Shown here: piece after piece, positions 1 to 11,451 of the stretch
Position numbering within the stretch: the first letter of the stretch is position 1
Layout of the letters: each line of letters opens with the position of its first letter
Assembly (NCBI GenBank): GCA_021234155.1
Contig: JAJEKV010000132.1
Location: 1,116,001 to 1,180,000, forward strand
Reading direction: 5' to 3'
DNA length: 64,000 nt
DNA from: Isoetes taiwanensis
Taxonomy: Eukaryota > Streptophyta > Lycopodiopsida > Isoetales > Isoetaceae
Made by a program: the position numbers and the translations under genes
Notes under the pieces: model-generated
Told to the model about the DNA's origin: nothing
Database searches by the model: none
What the model saw: the letters and a program-made list of their open reading frames with translations, nothing else

Positions 1-250
1 CTTAAAAAGCATGTAAAAGTAGTTGTTAGCATGCTGAAGCTGTCATTCTCTCAAGCGCTTTGAATGCATAACCAAAGCCATATCTTTCATTTACTGCAAT
101 TAGTGTATTCCATGCTATCACATACATTTGATGAAGCATCCTCTAAAACATGAACATCGCATCATCCAGAAATACACACTTGCCATACATATTAACAAGG
201 ACAGTCCCAATTATGTTATCGATCTCGTCGTTGATCATGATAGCATAGGA
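1..250 (-). pseudogene. PPR (pentatricopeptide) protein fragment
   Basis: The minus strand reads as PPR repeats: LVNMYGKC, then LDDAMFMF, an in-frame stop, RMLHQM, VIAWNTLI and, after a stretch like GFGYAFKALERM, the end of the window. This is the usual layout of plant PLS-class PPR proteins (LVNMYGKCG..DDA..VF..M....V.WN.LI...), which act in organelle RNA editing and processing. The stop codon within the repeat and the lack of further recognisable repeats upstream suggest a decayed copy or a gene cut by the window edge. Family assignment is firm; function is not inferable. Confidence 0.7.
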
Positions 251-2330
251 GCTAAGTGCTTCATTCCCTGATGTAAAAGATATATGGTCCCATTATCATT
301 GATTAAGATGAGTCTTAAGCAAACCAAATCCATCTTTAGTGTCTGTTATCAAAGTAGAACAATTGCCTTAAATGATTGTCTTGCCAAGACAAAAGAAACA
401 GCCTGCTTTTTATTATAGACAAGCTAGCTTTAAGATTTAAGCAGAGAATAAATCCAGCACTTACCATCAGATATCAGTTTTAATTCACGATCTGGTGTTT
501 GTGGGCATCCAACAATTTGAAATGTGCACTTGCTTCTAGTCTTTGCATGTTTTGCTTGATGTCATATCATCTCCATATAATTACGGCCCGGTGCCGGTTA
601 TTATTGCCCTCTTTTGAAGGCAAATTACGCATGCCGGTTCTTTCTTCTTGCCACAATTGGGCCATCCATGGCTGAAGTAAATATAATATCCCTCTTGCTA
701 GAATATCCAAAACAAGCAAGTTTTACGGCTCTTTAGTCTTTTTCACAGACGAATCCCTCGGATCACCAAAATTCTTTGCTTACGTGCTTCCTTATATCCA
801 ATACATGTGAATATAATGATCACTGCTTTTTCATAGCGCAAAAGACATAATTCTTGGCTTAGCTCCCATGCAATACAAACACAATAGAATGAATAACGGA
901 AAATTCTTTTTAGGGATAGAAGAATCTATTCGACAATCTATTGCAAGCATGTGATTTCTTCTCCTATGTTGCTTTATACCTAGAAACATGGTATCAAATA
1001 ACATAGCGGGGATATAATATGGATTGTAAAGCCTGGCGCATTTTTCTCACATGCGATCCTAGGAAATAAAGTAGACAGCCAAAAATCCGGCTGAAAAGCT
1101 TCGTTAGATTCAAATAAATGCCACGGGGAATTTGCACCATTGATATACTATATTTCTAGAAAACAAAAACAACTTTGGATATTTCTTATTTGCATGTAGG
1201 ATATCCGGCCGGAAAAGCCAAAATCTTACAAGGTGTCATTAAAGGCATGGGGTCTCGAAAAATTCAAAGTCGATAAAGATGCGCGAAGAAACAAAGCGGG
1301 GAAGGAAATGCGGGGATTTGCCGGAATGGTTGATAAATCGACCCACGATAACTTATGCATAGTCGGTATGTAAAGAAAAGTTGCACTTTGACACGCACAT
1401 CATTACCATTTTCTCGGGTAAAATGATATAGCATACCATGCATAATGCAAAAATTACCTAATCATCATGTCATGGATGAGAATTTGTGGAGGCAAAAGCG
1501 AACCGACTAAGGCACCAAATCGGTAAAAAGAGACAAAGAAAGTACTAACGTAAAGTTAAAGCGGAAAATTATGCATCAAACGCACCTTATGAGCGAGAAT
1601 GAGTAATAAATGTGACGAGAATAATGTGAATGGCGCCTTGGCAACAGCATTTCTTTAAGACCGGCATCGAATTAACATAGTGCATACAAGAAGATTCGAT
1701 TCTTAATCGAACATGAAGGAGTTGCTTCACCAAGCTTTGCAGCTCATCAAATAGCTTGCTCCTGGCTTCTAGATACTCTGTTTCTTGCTATTAAATCTAA
1801 TTTCTTGCTTGAATCAAACGCATACTGTAAAAATTTCCTTGTTACGATCCACACGGGTCTTAAACCGAGCAATCCCTACCGGATTTCTTTCCCACGGTCA
1901 TTTGGGTTTTCCCATCTACGTGCTTGTCCCTTAGGACTTCTTGATTCCATCATCGCGCCAAGCCAAGGCGCTCTTTTTTCTACCATCTCTTAGAAGCCGA
2001 AGATCTGAAAAGCTTCTTGAATAAGAATGCGTTATAGCGAGGACCCAGCACCGGTTCGCCGGTTTCGAAAGTGGCTGCCCACCAATAGCGGCCACCGCCA
2101 GTTTACCTCCGATATCAAGTTTTTAGCAGTCATTGGCATATTTCAGGCATATACTGGCACATACCTGGAATATGCCATAAACCCACATAAACAAGGGTTT
2201 GCCCCCCTAGGGGCAACCCAAAAATCAATGGTCCAAGGTCTTGAGTTTCGAATAAAGCAATGGTCTGAAAGAAATTCGTAATGAATAGATGGGCAGCTTT
2301 GGAAGGTTCGTTCACGTACTTGTATATTTG
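251..2330. other. intergenic, no gene recognised
   Basis: AT-rich sequence with no long or recognisable reading frame on either strand. Short ORFs around 1805-2281 lack codon bias and known motifs. Islands of CCGG/CGG-rich bases (for example around 585-610 and 1200-1330) sit inside AT-rich flanks. I see no repeat boundary or RNA gene here. Confidence 0.5.
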
Positions 2331-2735
2331 TCATTCAATGTTCTCATTTTGTGACTCTTTCTCCTTAGGATAAATTTGAATATTTTTAGTGCCACAGCTC
2401 TGGCACTCTCCTTTAACACAGTCCAAATTGTGCCACTCTTCACCTTCCTTGTCACAGACCATAGCTCTCCACATAGAGCTAACATTTTGAAATGTTTTAG
2501 AAGGAGCTTGGCAGACACCATTGTTCTCATCTGCAACACAAACACCACAAAAACATGTACAATTGGCATTAAATTTGCTCCTTAGGATGCTAAATGCTTT
2601 CCCATCTAGCTTAGCTTGTTCATGTTTCATGCAACAGTATGTGTTCCTCTCCTTCAACCTTCTCTCACACGTAGGTTTAAGTAGCTCAAACATTCTGCCA
2701 CTAATCTGCACTTCAGGATGTTCATCTTTGGACAT
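2331..2735 (-). CDS. Cys-rich ORF of unknown function, probably an exon or transposon remnant
   Basis: This is a 134-residue ORF on the minus strand. It has a Cys/His-rich middle (CTCFCGVCV), then WRAMVCDKE, WHNLDCVKGECQSCG and a charged tail. The spaced Cys pairs look like a zinc-binding module. The frame extends upstream of the first Met through ELYEM to a possible AG splice acceptor, so it could be an internal or last exon. I do not recognise the family. Similar W..DC..G.C..CG strings occur in plant repeat-encoded proteins as far as I remember, so a transposon origin is possible. No partner gene is seen nearby. Confidence 0.4.
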   Translation of the reverse strand: MSKDEHPEVQISGRMFELLKPTCERRLKERNTYCCMKHEQAKLDGKAFSILRSKFNANCTCFCGVCVADENNGVCQAPSKTFQNVSSMWRAMVCDKEGEEWHNLDCVKGECQSCGTKNIQIYPKEKESQNENIE

Positions 2736-4037
2736 CTCATATAATTCACTCTACAAGCAAGAAAGCAGCATGTATAAGTAAAGCATAAACTAAATCAATT
2801 TTCGAATTCAAAGGTGCTGCTAAATATGTAGAAAATATATTGAAATTCACTTCAGATGACATACAAAACTCAATATGTAACCAGGGTACACACAATGTTA
2901 CTGTATAACAGATGCAGATATTCAATACTCTTCTTATAGATGGAAGTACGTTTGAATACTTTTATGTATTACCCTATGTTTGCACAAACATCTTGAGTTC
3001 AAAAAGCTTAGAATGTACTAGAATGTATTTGGGAACTACTGAAACTAAAACTATAGAAACACAACTTGTCTTTCAACTTTTTTTCGCTACGCCACATTGG
3101 ATGTAATTGGAAGTATATCCAAGTACTTTTCCCTGTTAAATATAACTTAGTCGGTCCACCTTAAGTATAAATATATGATTATTGTAGTTGGGACGTACTT
3201 CATATATATATCGATACATCCATTCTGCAGGGAATGAAGATAAAATTACTAAACTTATCTCAGGTGCAATAAGTTAATGCGCTATTGAGCTTGCAACAGA
3301 GGGAATTAAAAGGCTTAAAGCTAACATGGGGCATGTCCTAAAACTAGATTGAAAGTGTCATTTTCTTCCTGACATCCCTGTACTTTGGAGAAGTTTTGGT
3401 GTGGGTTAACCAAAAATCATTTACCAAGTGTTTGGTTGACTCTGGAAACATGACTGATCCGGGTTGCCTTCCTGCCAATGCCCACATGTTGAATTCTAGA
3501 AGCTACTCCTTTTTGCTTGAGTTTCCTATTCTCACTAACAATAATTGATAACAAGGAATGTTTAGCTGCTATTTTATCATTGCTATTTGCTTGTTTTACT
3601 TCCTACAGACTTTTCTGGATATTGTGTAGCATGGTGTCCTTCACAATGGGTTGCGTTGAGTTTCCAATGGCAAGTTCAAAAAAGAAGTGTAGTCTTTTAT
3701 CCTAAAAAAATTTAACCGTTAAAGCCCTCCTTTGCACCGGACATAAATCTTGACCTGATCGTATATAAATTTAACAATTCCATCAATCTTGCACTTCATT
3801 TTCTTTGTCACATTCCCAATATTGCAATCTTCTTGTGCCATTCCCATCCCTTCGTCGTTTGTCATGGTTCTTGTGTGGTTTGGAGTGGTTAGAGCTGATG
3901 GGAATGGAATCTGGTTCATGATTGCGTTTTACTTGACGTGGCAAGTAGTTTCTAAAAAAAGATTTCTTAATAACGCTATTATGTACATGGGGAAAATCAG
4001 TTATATATTTGAAATGCGATACATCTCTTACTTTACA
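2736..4037. other. intergenic, no gene recognised
   Basis: Low-GC sequence left of the tandem array. Overlapping ORFs on both strands at 3783-4052 mirror each other and have no family features. No repeat, promoter or RNA gene is supported. Confidence 0.45.
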
Positions 4038-4718
4038 TTTGGCCAAATGTAGGACACCCTAGCATTCTTTAACTCTAAGTGGAATGAACACTAGGATGCA
4101 TATATGAAACAAAAATGCTTGTCTAGTGGCAGAATTTCTCCTGCTGATAAGTCTATTTTTTATATAACCATCACAGAGATGAGGAAGGTACAAGGACTAG
4201 AAGATGAAGAATTGACATCAGTCCTAGACAGATGCATCAGAAAAGAAGTCCTCTACAAGTCCTCATGGGCTTACTAATAATAAAGTCTAGTGATTTGGTG
4301 ATAGTTTAATAAAGTTTAGTGACTTTGTGATAATTCTTTTGGCCACTTTCTCTCGTAATAGTTCTTTACATTTTGGCCACATTCTCTCTCTTTGACTAGG
4401 AGCTATTTTTTCTCTTTTGCTTCTTGAGCCAAAGATACATGGGCTTTGCTTGATCTCTCTAGCCAACATCCATACTACATCGTCCTCTTAACATCATCCC
4501 AAAACAATTCTGCGACAGTCAGAATTAAACCTTTTCCCCATAGGATTGAAACTCCCCAACCCCCCTCTCCCTCCCCCCTGCCAACCACTGAGGGTGGGCA
4601 TCAATTATGCTTTGCTTCCATCTTTTAAACTAGTCGAGCCGTCAAGAATCCCTTAGCTTCTTCAACCTTTTGAACCTCCCCCCCCCAATTCCAAAGCTCC
4701 TAAACCCCTACTTTAGCC

Positions 4719-5288
4719 ATGGCAACCCCAATGATAGAGGAACCAGAGGAGCCTTGCATTCCTTCAACCTATCCCATTGACATTCACGTCGATGACTCTA
4801 ACACCCCCACCCCCCTTCCCCAGGCGGACATGGCATCGGAGACTTCTCGACAGAGTATGTAGACACAATCCCCATTCGCAAACCAAATGATATTGGCAAG
4901 ATCAACATGTATACGTTGAAAAGGGAGGTGAGAGAAAAACATGTGCAATAAGTGTGGCCCGTCGGATGACACGAGGCGGATAGCAAAGACGTGACAAAGC
5001 ATGTCAATCCATCATCACCATAGCAGCAAACCATGTCAATCCATCATCACCAGCTACACCGGACCAGACACCTGAGGAACACTGGAAGCAAATTCAAGTG
5101 ATGGTGGAGGGAAACGCAACCCAGATTGTATCTTTGGCAGAAGAAGTACAGGTTTCTGGTCCGAACTGCTCAAAAATGAACTGACCACAAAAACGCAGGG
5201 GCTTTCCAGCATGAGAGACCCGCATCCAACAGCTTGAGGATGGCCTTCGCCTAGCACATGTTGAGAGACAGCAAGATAGAGCGTGACT
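4719..5288 (+). pseudogene. array-unit ORF, copy 1 (coiled-coil protein, broken)
   Basis: The reading frame begins MATPMIEEPEEPCIPSTYPI and continues acidic and Pro-rich to a stop after about 48 codons. Homologous downstream sequence in shifted frames encodes IPIRKPNDIGKINMYTLKR, then EEHWKQIQVMVEGN and a predicted coiled coil (RIQQLEDGLRLAHVERQQD in the cleaner unit-4 copy). All four units share this order, so an ancestral protein of about 190 residues or more existed. No conserved domain is recognised. The present copy is broken by frameshifts. Confidence 0.5.
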
Positions 5289-7079
5289 TTCAAATCTCTA
5301 AACCAGGATCTAAACCACCCAATTCAACATCATATTCTGGGACAATCTTTATAAAAGTTTATCAGCTTCAACTTCAAATCGGGGCGAGCTCTCCCAGATA
5401 AGTGGCTGTAGACCGAGTGTTGTTTCTGTCTTTTTCTCTTGGCTTTGCCTTTTTCGATATTTTCTTGTTGGCCGCATTGCTTGGCTCTCCAATTGTGTCA
5501 TCCTAGTTGCCTATTGCTTGCATACTGGATCTGTTGCATAGGATCTTTCCATGGAGAGGCTTTTTGCAGACTTTAGTTCATATATTGGTAGAGATGAAAC
5601 TAGGTGCGGGTTGGCCAGGCTTTGTTTGGGGCCACCAGAAGATAGACTGGCGGCCCATTCATACAATTGGTTCTGATCAGGTATTTTTCTATTGGGTTTC
5701 AATTTCGTCCGAAGTTTTGTTAACTTGATGGCTTCAGTTCATCCGATCCAACTTCCGCCTGGCACTTTTTCTTAATCCTCATTTCGTTTCATCTTGCCCA
5801 TTGCTGGGTTTCATCCAGCGTCCTCCGTGGGTGTGCCCCGACCTCTGCTGCCAGTCCGATGGCCGCCCATGCATCGTTGGTGAGCCCCAGTATTCAGGTG
5901 CTCACATTCCTGTTCTATGGTTTAATCTTAGATTTTGTTTTTTGGTTGTTGTTTATATATAACACTTGGCATGTGTTCAGCACTTATGTTGGTTGGGTAT
6001 GTTAACCAATTTTAGTTATGGTTAGGAGGGGTCTCAAACATATGGATTTTTCGAGTTGTCGTTTCAGCCCTTTCAATTAGTTCGATGGGTGGCGTTTACG
6101 TTGGTAAGAAAATTTTTGCTTCGTCTCTGTAGTAAGAGGCCATGCCTCCTATCTGTCTATGTTTCATCATTGGCATTTAGGCATGACTCATAAGTTATAT
6201 TATAGGAGGTATGTATGTTTACCTTATGGGTTTACATTACTCTTATGGGCCTTACAACATGGGTGTTTGTGTCTTTTTCACTCTTGCATTTTCTTTGTCA
6301 CTTTTTTATAGCTTTTTCCAATATTTGGCTGGATCTGTACACTTGGAATTCTTCAAGCGAGCATCCATTTCGTTCAGACAAACAAGGGATCAAAGCTACT
6401 GCCCACAAAATGGAGCCCATAAAGAAATGCTAGCGCTGAAAAAAAAAGCTCAAATCTTGGTAGAAAAGATCTGGGCATTAAATTTGTGGAGAATAGAGGC
6501 ATGCTAGAAACAAGTTCATGTACTATTTGTGGTTGCATTGGGGGCAGGGCCCAATCGAGCAATGTAGTGTGGTGTGTGGTCACATGTCCAGTTGGATGCT
6601 GCCTAGTGGCGTATCTATGTCACATTACGCAATTATCATAATATAATACAAAAACAAATGCATTTAGACGTTATTAATAATAGAATGAGCAACATTCTCA
6701 TAGCCAACTCCGTGCCTACTACATTACCGCATTACTCATTAACACTAACTACCGCATTAAGACTAACTTTACTTTCAGCCAAAACTATTTTAGTCTGTAC
6801 TTGTTTTCCAGTATGCATCATCTTACAAACAAATATATGGTGTACTGCCCTTGAATTGTTTCAATGATCAATATGAATGATACAAAATAAATAGGTCCAC
6901 CAGCATATATACACGACCATATGTACATGTATTTACATGTGCACCATCTTCAGCTTAGGACAGTTCAACAGCAGCCTTTGTGCACAAAAGATGGTGCGTC
7001 AAACATACTATCAGAGTGTTAATATAATATGACTCATGCTGGCGCGTTTTGGCATTAGCTTGCTTGGGAATTTAATTTG

Positions 7080-8420
7080 GCCATGGCATTCTTCAAGAGC
7101 TTTGGCGCTCATTTCTCATTAGGGCTTTCCTCGAAAACCCAAAAGGGCAGGGGTTTTCATCCCGATGGGAAGCGATCGCCAATTTTTTCACTTTTGCATC
7201 GACCAAGCAGCAGATAACTCATCTGTTATCTTGTACTCCTTAGTTCCGTCGTGTTCTCGATGATTATCTAGTTTCGGAGCACTCAAATTTCAAGTTTTGT
7301 TAAAATTCTACCCCGAATGGGGGAGTACATTTGTACTCAATGATTTTACAAAGCTCAATGAGAACACCACTTCACTTGTTGGCCACTTGTTAATATCATA
7401 ACATCATCTCAAGTGAAGACGCAAGATCCGAATATAATTATCTCAGATAAACTGATTGGATTACACGGTTAACCACCCAACCGGGTCCACTGGATTATGG
7501 CAAACACCTGCTCTATGGCAACAAGATTAACACCGATAACTGGGAACATGCATGACTGTTTATAATTCTACTCCAAGTAGACACAGAGCAAGCCTTTACA
7601 ACTAGGTTTAAGGAAAGAATTCGGGATATTGCTCCAGCTCAAACTAAGGCTCTGATACCAATTGATACGATTCAATGATTAATGGAAAATAACTGATGAA
7701 CAGCATCTCAAGTGAAGACACAAGATCCAAATATAATATATCTCAGATAAACTGGTTGGATTACATGGTTAACCACCCAACGGGTCCATTGGGTTAAGGC
7801 AAACACCTGCTCTATGGAAACCAGAGATCCGATTGAGATGATCTTTACTTTTTTGGAGCCGGCTCAGAATCTAGTTTCCGAATTGGAGTGGCGCATCTCA
7901 AAATTCGTCCTTATGAGAGAGTAATGGCCGAAACGTGACAAGGGGTTACAGATAACGACATTACAGATTTGCAATTGTAATATACCATTGTACAATCTCT
8001 CAGCATACCTATTACTGCCAAGGTTTTTCCCTCGAAAACATTCCAAGGGTGGAGGCGGGTTAATCCTAACAGTAATACAAACACTTGCCTTTTTTGAAAG
8101 CAGTAATACACTTGCTGTATTTTTTTGTTTGGTTCAATTCAATTGAACTCTTACAGGTATCCAGTTAAGTGCAAACTTCGTCTGCCTTCTAATGCAGTAT
8201 GGTATTCTAAAGACCAGCTTAAGGAATACAAAGCACTTGTGGATGAAAATGAGTAAGCTTTGCAAAAGGAATAAGCAAAGTTAGCAGAATTGGTAACTCT
8301 CTTGTCACCATTGCAACAATTTAAACTTTGTTTGGCCATGACTTACTAACAAGAAATATCCAAAGAGAAATATCCAAAGAATGATATGTGTTGGAGTGAA
8401 CTAGAATCTAACAATGTCGT
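7080..8420. mobile_element. insertion in unit 1 with a TRIM-like direct repeat
   Basis: This unrelated segment interrupts array unit 1. Two near-identical stretches of about 120 bp (about 7400-7525 and 7695-7820, both starting CATCTCAAGTGAAGAC and ending CACCTGCTCTATGG) flank a short middle. The middle holds GCTCTGATACCA, the reverse complement of the initiator-Met tRNA binding site TGGTATCAGAGC. That layout, short direct repeats around a primer-binding site, is what a terminal-repeat retrotransposon in miniature (TRIM) on the minus strand would show. Exact ends and a target duplication were not resolved. The rest of the insert (7830-8420) is unidentified. Confidence 0.5.
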
Positions 8421-10183
8421 ATTATAGCTTTTTCTAATATTTGGCTGGATCTGTACACTTGGAATTCTTCAACAAAAAGAGAAGCTTGTGCAAAAGATTC
8501 TGCAATCTAAATCAAGAGGGCGTCCATTTCGTTCAGACGAACAAAGGATCAAAGCTACTGCCCACAAAATGGAGCCCATAAAGGGATGCTAGCGCTGAAA
8601 AAAAAAACTAAAATCTTCCTAGAAGAGGCATGCTAGAAACAAGTTCACGTACTATTTGTGTGGAGAATAGAGGCATGCTAGAAACAAGTTCATGTACTAT
8701 TTGTGGTTGCAAACCCCGTTTGATCTGTCTTTAAAATCGTGGAGCTTCTTGGAGTTTTCTTGCCAAAATTGGTGAAGCTTTTAGTTGAATTCTTTTAACG
8801 ATATCAAATTATAGCTTTTCCAAAAAATAAGAAATATCAGTAGTGGGGGTGCATTTTGATAATTTAGATAAAATAGAGAGCCATTTTACAATTTGTCGTA
8901 GTATAAAACGTGAGGTGCCATTAACAAACAAGTTACATTAACAAACAAGTTATCGAAGTTTCAACTTCGGGTTATATATGTCACATTACCCAATTATCAT
9001 AATATAATACAAATGCATTTAGACGTTATTAACAATAGAATGAGCAACATTCTCATAGCCAACTCGGTGCCTACTACATTTACATTAAGACTAACTTTAC
9101 TTTTCACCAAAAAGTATTTTAGTCGCACTTGTTTTCCCAAGATGCATCATCTTACAAACAAAATATATGGTGTAACGGCCCTTGAATTCTTTCAATGATC
9201 AATATGATACAAAAATAAATAGGTCCACCAAAGATATATACACTACCATATGTACATGTATTTACATGTGCACCATCTTCACTTTTAGGATGCGCTCAAC
9301 GCTGTACCCTTTGTGCACAAAAAAAGATGAAGGCCAAACCATCGAGTGCTAATGTAAAAATCGGGTGGTGCACTATAATATGACTCATGCCGGCGCTGCG
9401 TTTTGGCATTAGCTTGCTTGGGAATTTAATTTGGCCATGGCAACGATTCCGCTGTTATTATTCAGCTCCAAGTCAATACATGGGATTCAACTTCAGCAGA
9501 ATTTTTTTGCAGATCTATGCCTAAAACTTTACATTTGGCCAAATGTAGGACACCCTAGCATTCTTTAACTCTAAGTGGAATGAACACTAGGATGCATATA
9601 TGAAACAAAAATGCTTGTCTAGTGGGTAGAATTTCTCCCTGCTAAGTCTATTTTTTATATAACCATCACAGAGATGAGGAAGGTACAAGGACTAGAAGAT
9701 GAAGAATTGACATCAGTCCTAGACAGATGCATCAGAAAAGAAGTCCTCTACAAGTCCTCGTGGGCTTATTAATAATAAAGTCTTAGTGATTTTGTAATAG
9801 TTTAATAAGATAATTCTTTTGGCCACTTTCTCTCATGTGTAATAGTTCTTTACATTTTGGCCACATTCTCTCTTTGACTAGAGCTATTTTTCTCTTTGCT
9901 TTGAGCCAAAGATACATGGCTTTGCTTGATCTCTAGCCAACATCCATACTACATCGCCCCTCTTAACATCATCCAAAACAATTTCATGACACTTAATTAA
10001 ACCTTTTTCCCCATAGAATTGAAACTCCCCAACCCCTCTCCCTCCCCCTCGCCAACCCGAGGGTGGGGCATCATTATGCTTTGCTTCCATCTTTTAAACT
10101 AGTCGAGCCCTCAAGAATCCCCTTTAGCTTCTTCAACCTCATAAACCCCCAATTCCAAAGCTCTTTAAACCCCTACTTTAGCT

Positions 10184-10758
10184 ATGGCAACCCCTAATGA
10201 TAGAGGAAACTCGCAGGAGCCTTTGCATTCCTTCAACCTATCCCATTGACATTCACGCCGATGACTCTAACACCCCACCCCCCAACCCCCCAAGGCGCGA
10301 CATGGCATCGAGACTTCTCCCGATGTAGTATGTAGACACAATTCCCATTCGCAAAACCAAATGATACCGCAAGATCAACATGTATACGCTTGAAAAGGGA
10401 GATGAGAGAAAAACATGTGCAATAAGTGTGGTCTGGGCCGATACAGGCGTATACACCCACGAAAAAAACCATGTCAATCCATCATCACTATAGCAAGCAA
10501 ACCATGTCAATCCATCATCACCGCCTACAACCCCACCGTGACACCGAGGAACACCGGAAGCAAATTCAAGTGATGGTGGAGGGAAACGAGCCCAGATTGT
10601 ATCTTTGGCGTAAGAAGTGCGGTGTTTCTGGTCCCAACCGCCAAAAATGAATCAACCACAAAAACGCCAGGGGTTTCTGCATGGAGACCCAAGATCCAAC
10701 AAATTTTGAGGATGGCCTCGGCCAGCACATGTTGAGAGAGAAGAAGATAGAGCCGCGG
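10184..10758 (+). pseudogene. array-unit ORF, copy 2 (broken)
   Basis: This copy of the MATPM ORF starts with an ATG but is frameshifted within a few codons (MATPN). Downstream remnants include the IQVMVEGNEP stretch and the LEDGL coiled-coil region. It is more damaged than copies 1 and 4. Product unknown. Confidence 0.4.
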
Positions 10759-11428
10759 ACTTTCAAATCTCTAAACCAGGAACTAAACCACCCAATTCAA
10801 CATCATATTCGGGACGATCTTTATAAAAGTTTATCGCCTTCAACTTCAAATCGGGCGAAGCTCTCCCAGATAAGTGGTCAGAACCGAAAGTGTTGTTTCT
10901 CGCTTTTTTCTCTTGGCTTTGCCTTTTTCGATATTTTCTTGTTGGTCGATTGCTTGGTTCTCCAATTGTGTCATCCTAGTTGCCTATTACTTGCATAATC
11001 GGATCTCACATAGGATCTTTCCATGGAGAGGCTTTTTGCGTACTTTAATTCATATATTGGTAGAGATGAAACTAGGCGGGTTGGCCGCTGTCCGGGGCCA
11101 CCGAAGATAGATCGGGCGCCCATTCATACAATTGGTTCTCGACGTATTTTCTATTGGGTTTCAATTTCGTCCAAGTTTTAGAATTTAACTTGATGGCTTC
11201 GGGCTCATCCGATCCAACTTCCGCTCGCACTTTTTCTTAATCCTCATTTCGTTTCATCTTTGCCCATTGTTGGTTTCATCCTGGGCCCCTCCGTGAGCAG
11301 GCGTTCCCAGCCTCGGCCGCCAACCGATACACGCCATGCTATTTTGGTGAGCTCCCAAGATTCAGTGCTCACATTCCCGTTTATGGTTTAATCCATTAGG
11401 GGTTATCTTAGATTTTGTTTTTTGGTGG

Positions 11429-11451
11429 TTTTTTTTTTTTTTTTTTTTTTT
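11429..11451. repeat. poly-T tract in array unit 2
   Basis: A run of 23 T is followed by a block (AAGCTTTATTCACCAACTAA) that also follows the poly-T tract in unit 4 and a shorter T run in unit 3 near 16,010. The poly-T plus flank could be the reverse of a poly-A tail of an inserted retroposon shared by units 2-4. It is absent from unit 1, where the two flanks are joined directly near 5940. Confidence 0.6.

Larger units (their letters stand above)
4038..9535 (+). repeat. array unit 1 (5.5 kb, with insertion)
   Basis: The first unit carries all marker blocks once through about 7080. The array sequence is then interrupted by unrelated DNA, and a second, partial copy of the 3' blocks resumes near 8420 (TTTTTCTAATATTTGGCTGG) and runs to the unit end. 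It lacks the long poly-T tract seen in units 2 and 4. The left boundary is not sharply defined. Confidence 0.7.

Noticed and set aside
6211-6507. Hydrophobic ORF repeated in each array unit (MYVYL... or similar)
   Set aside because: The frame is not kept among units, composition is T-rich, and no start context or homology supports a protein.
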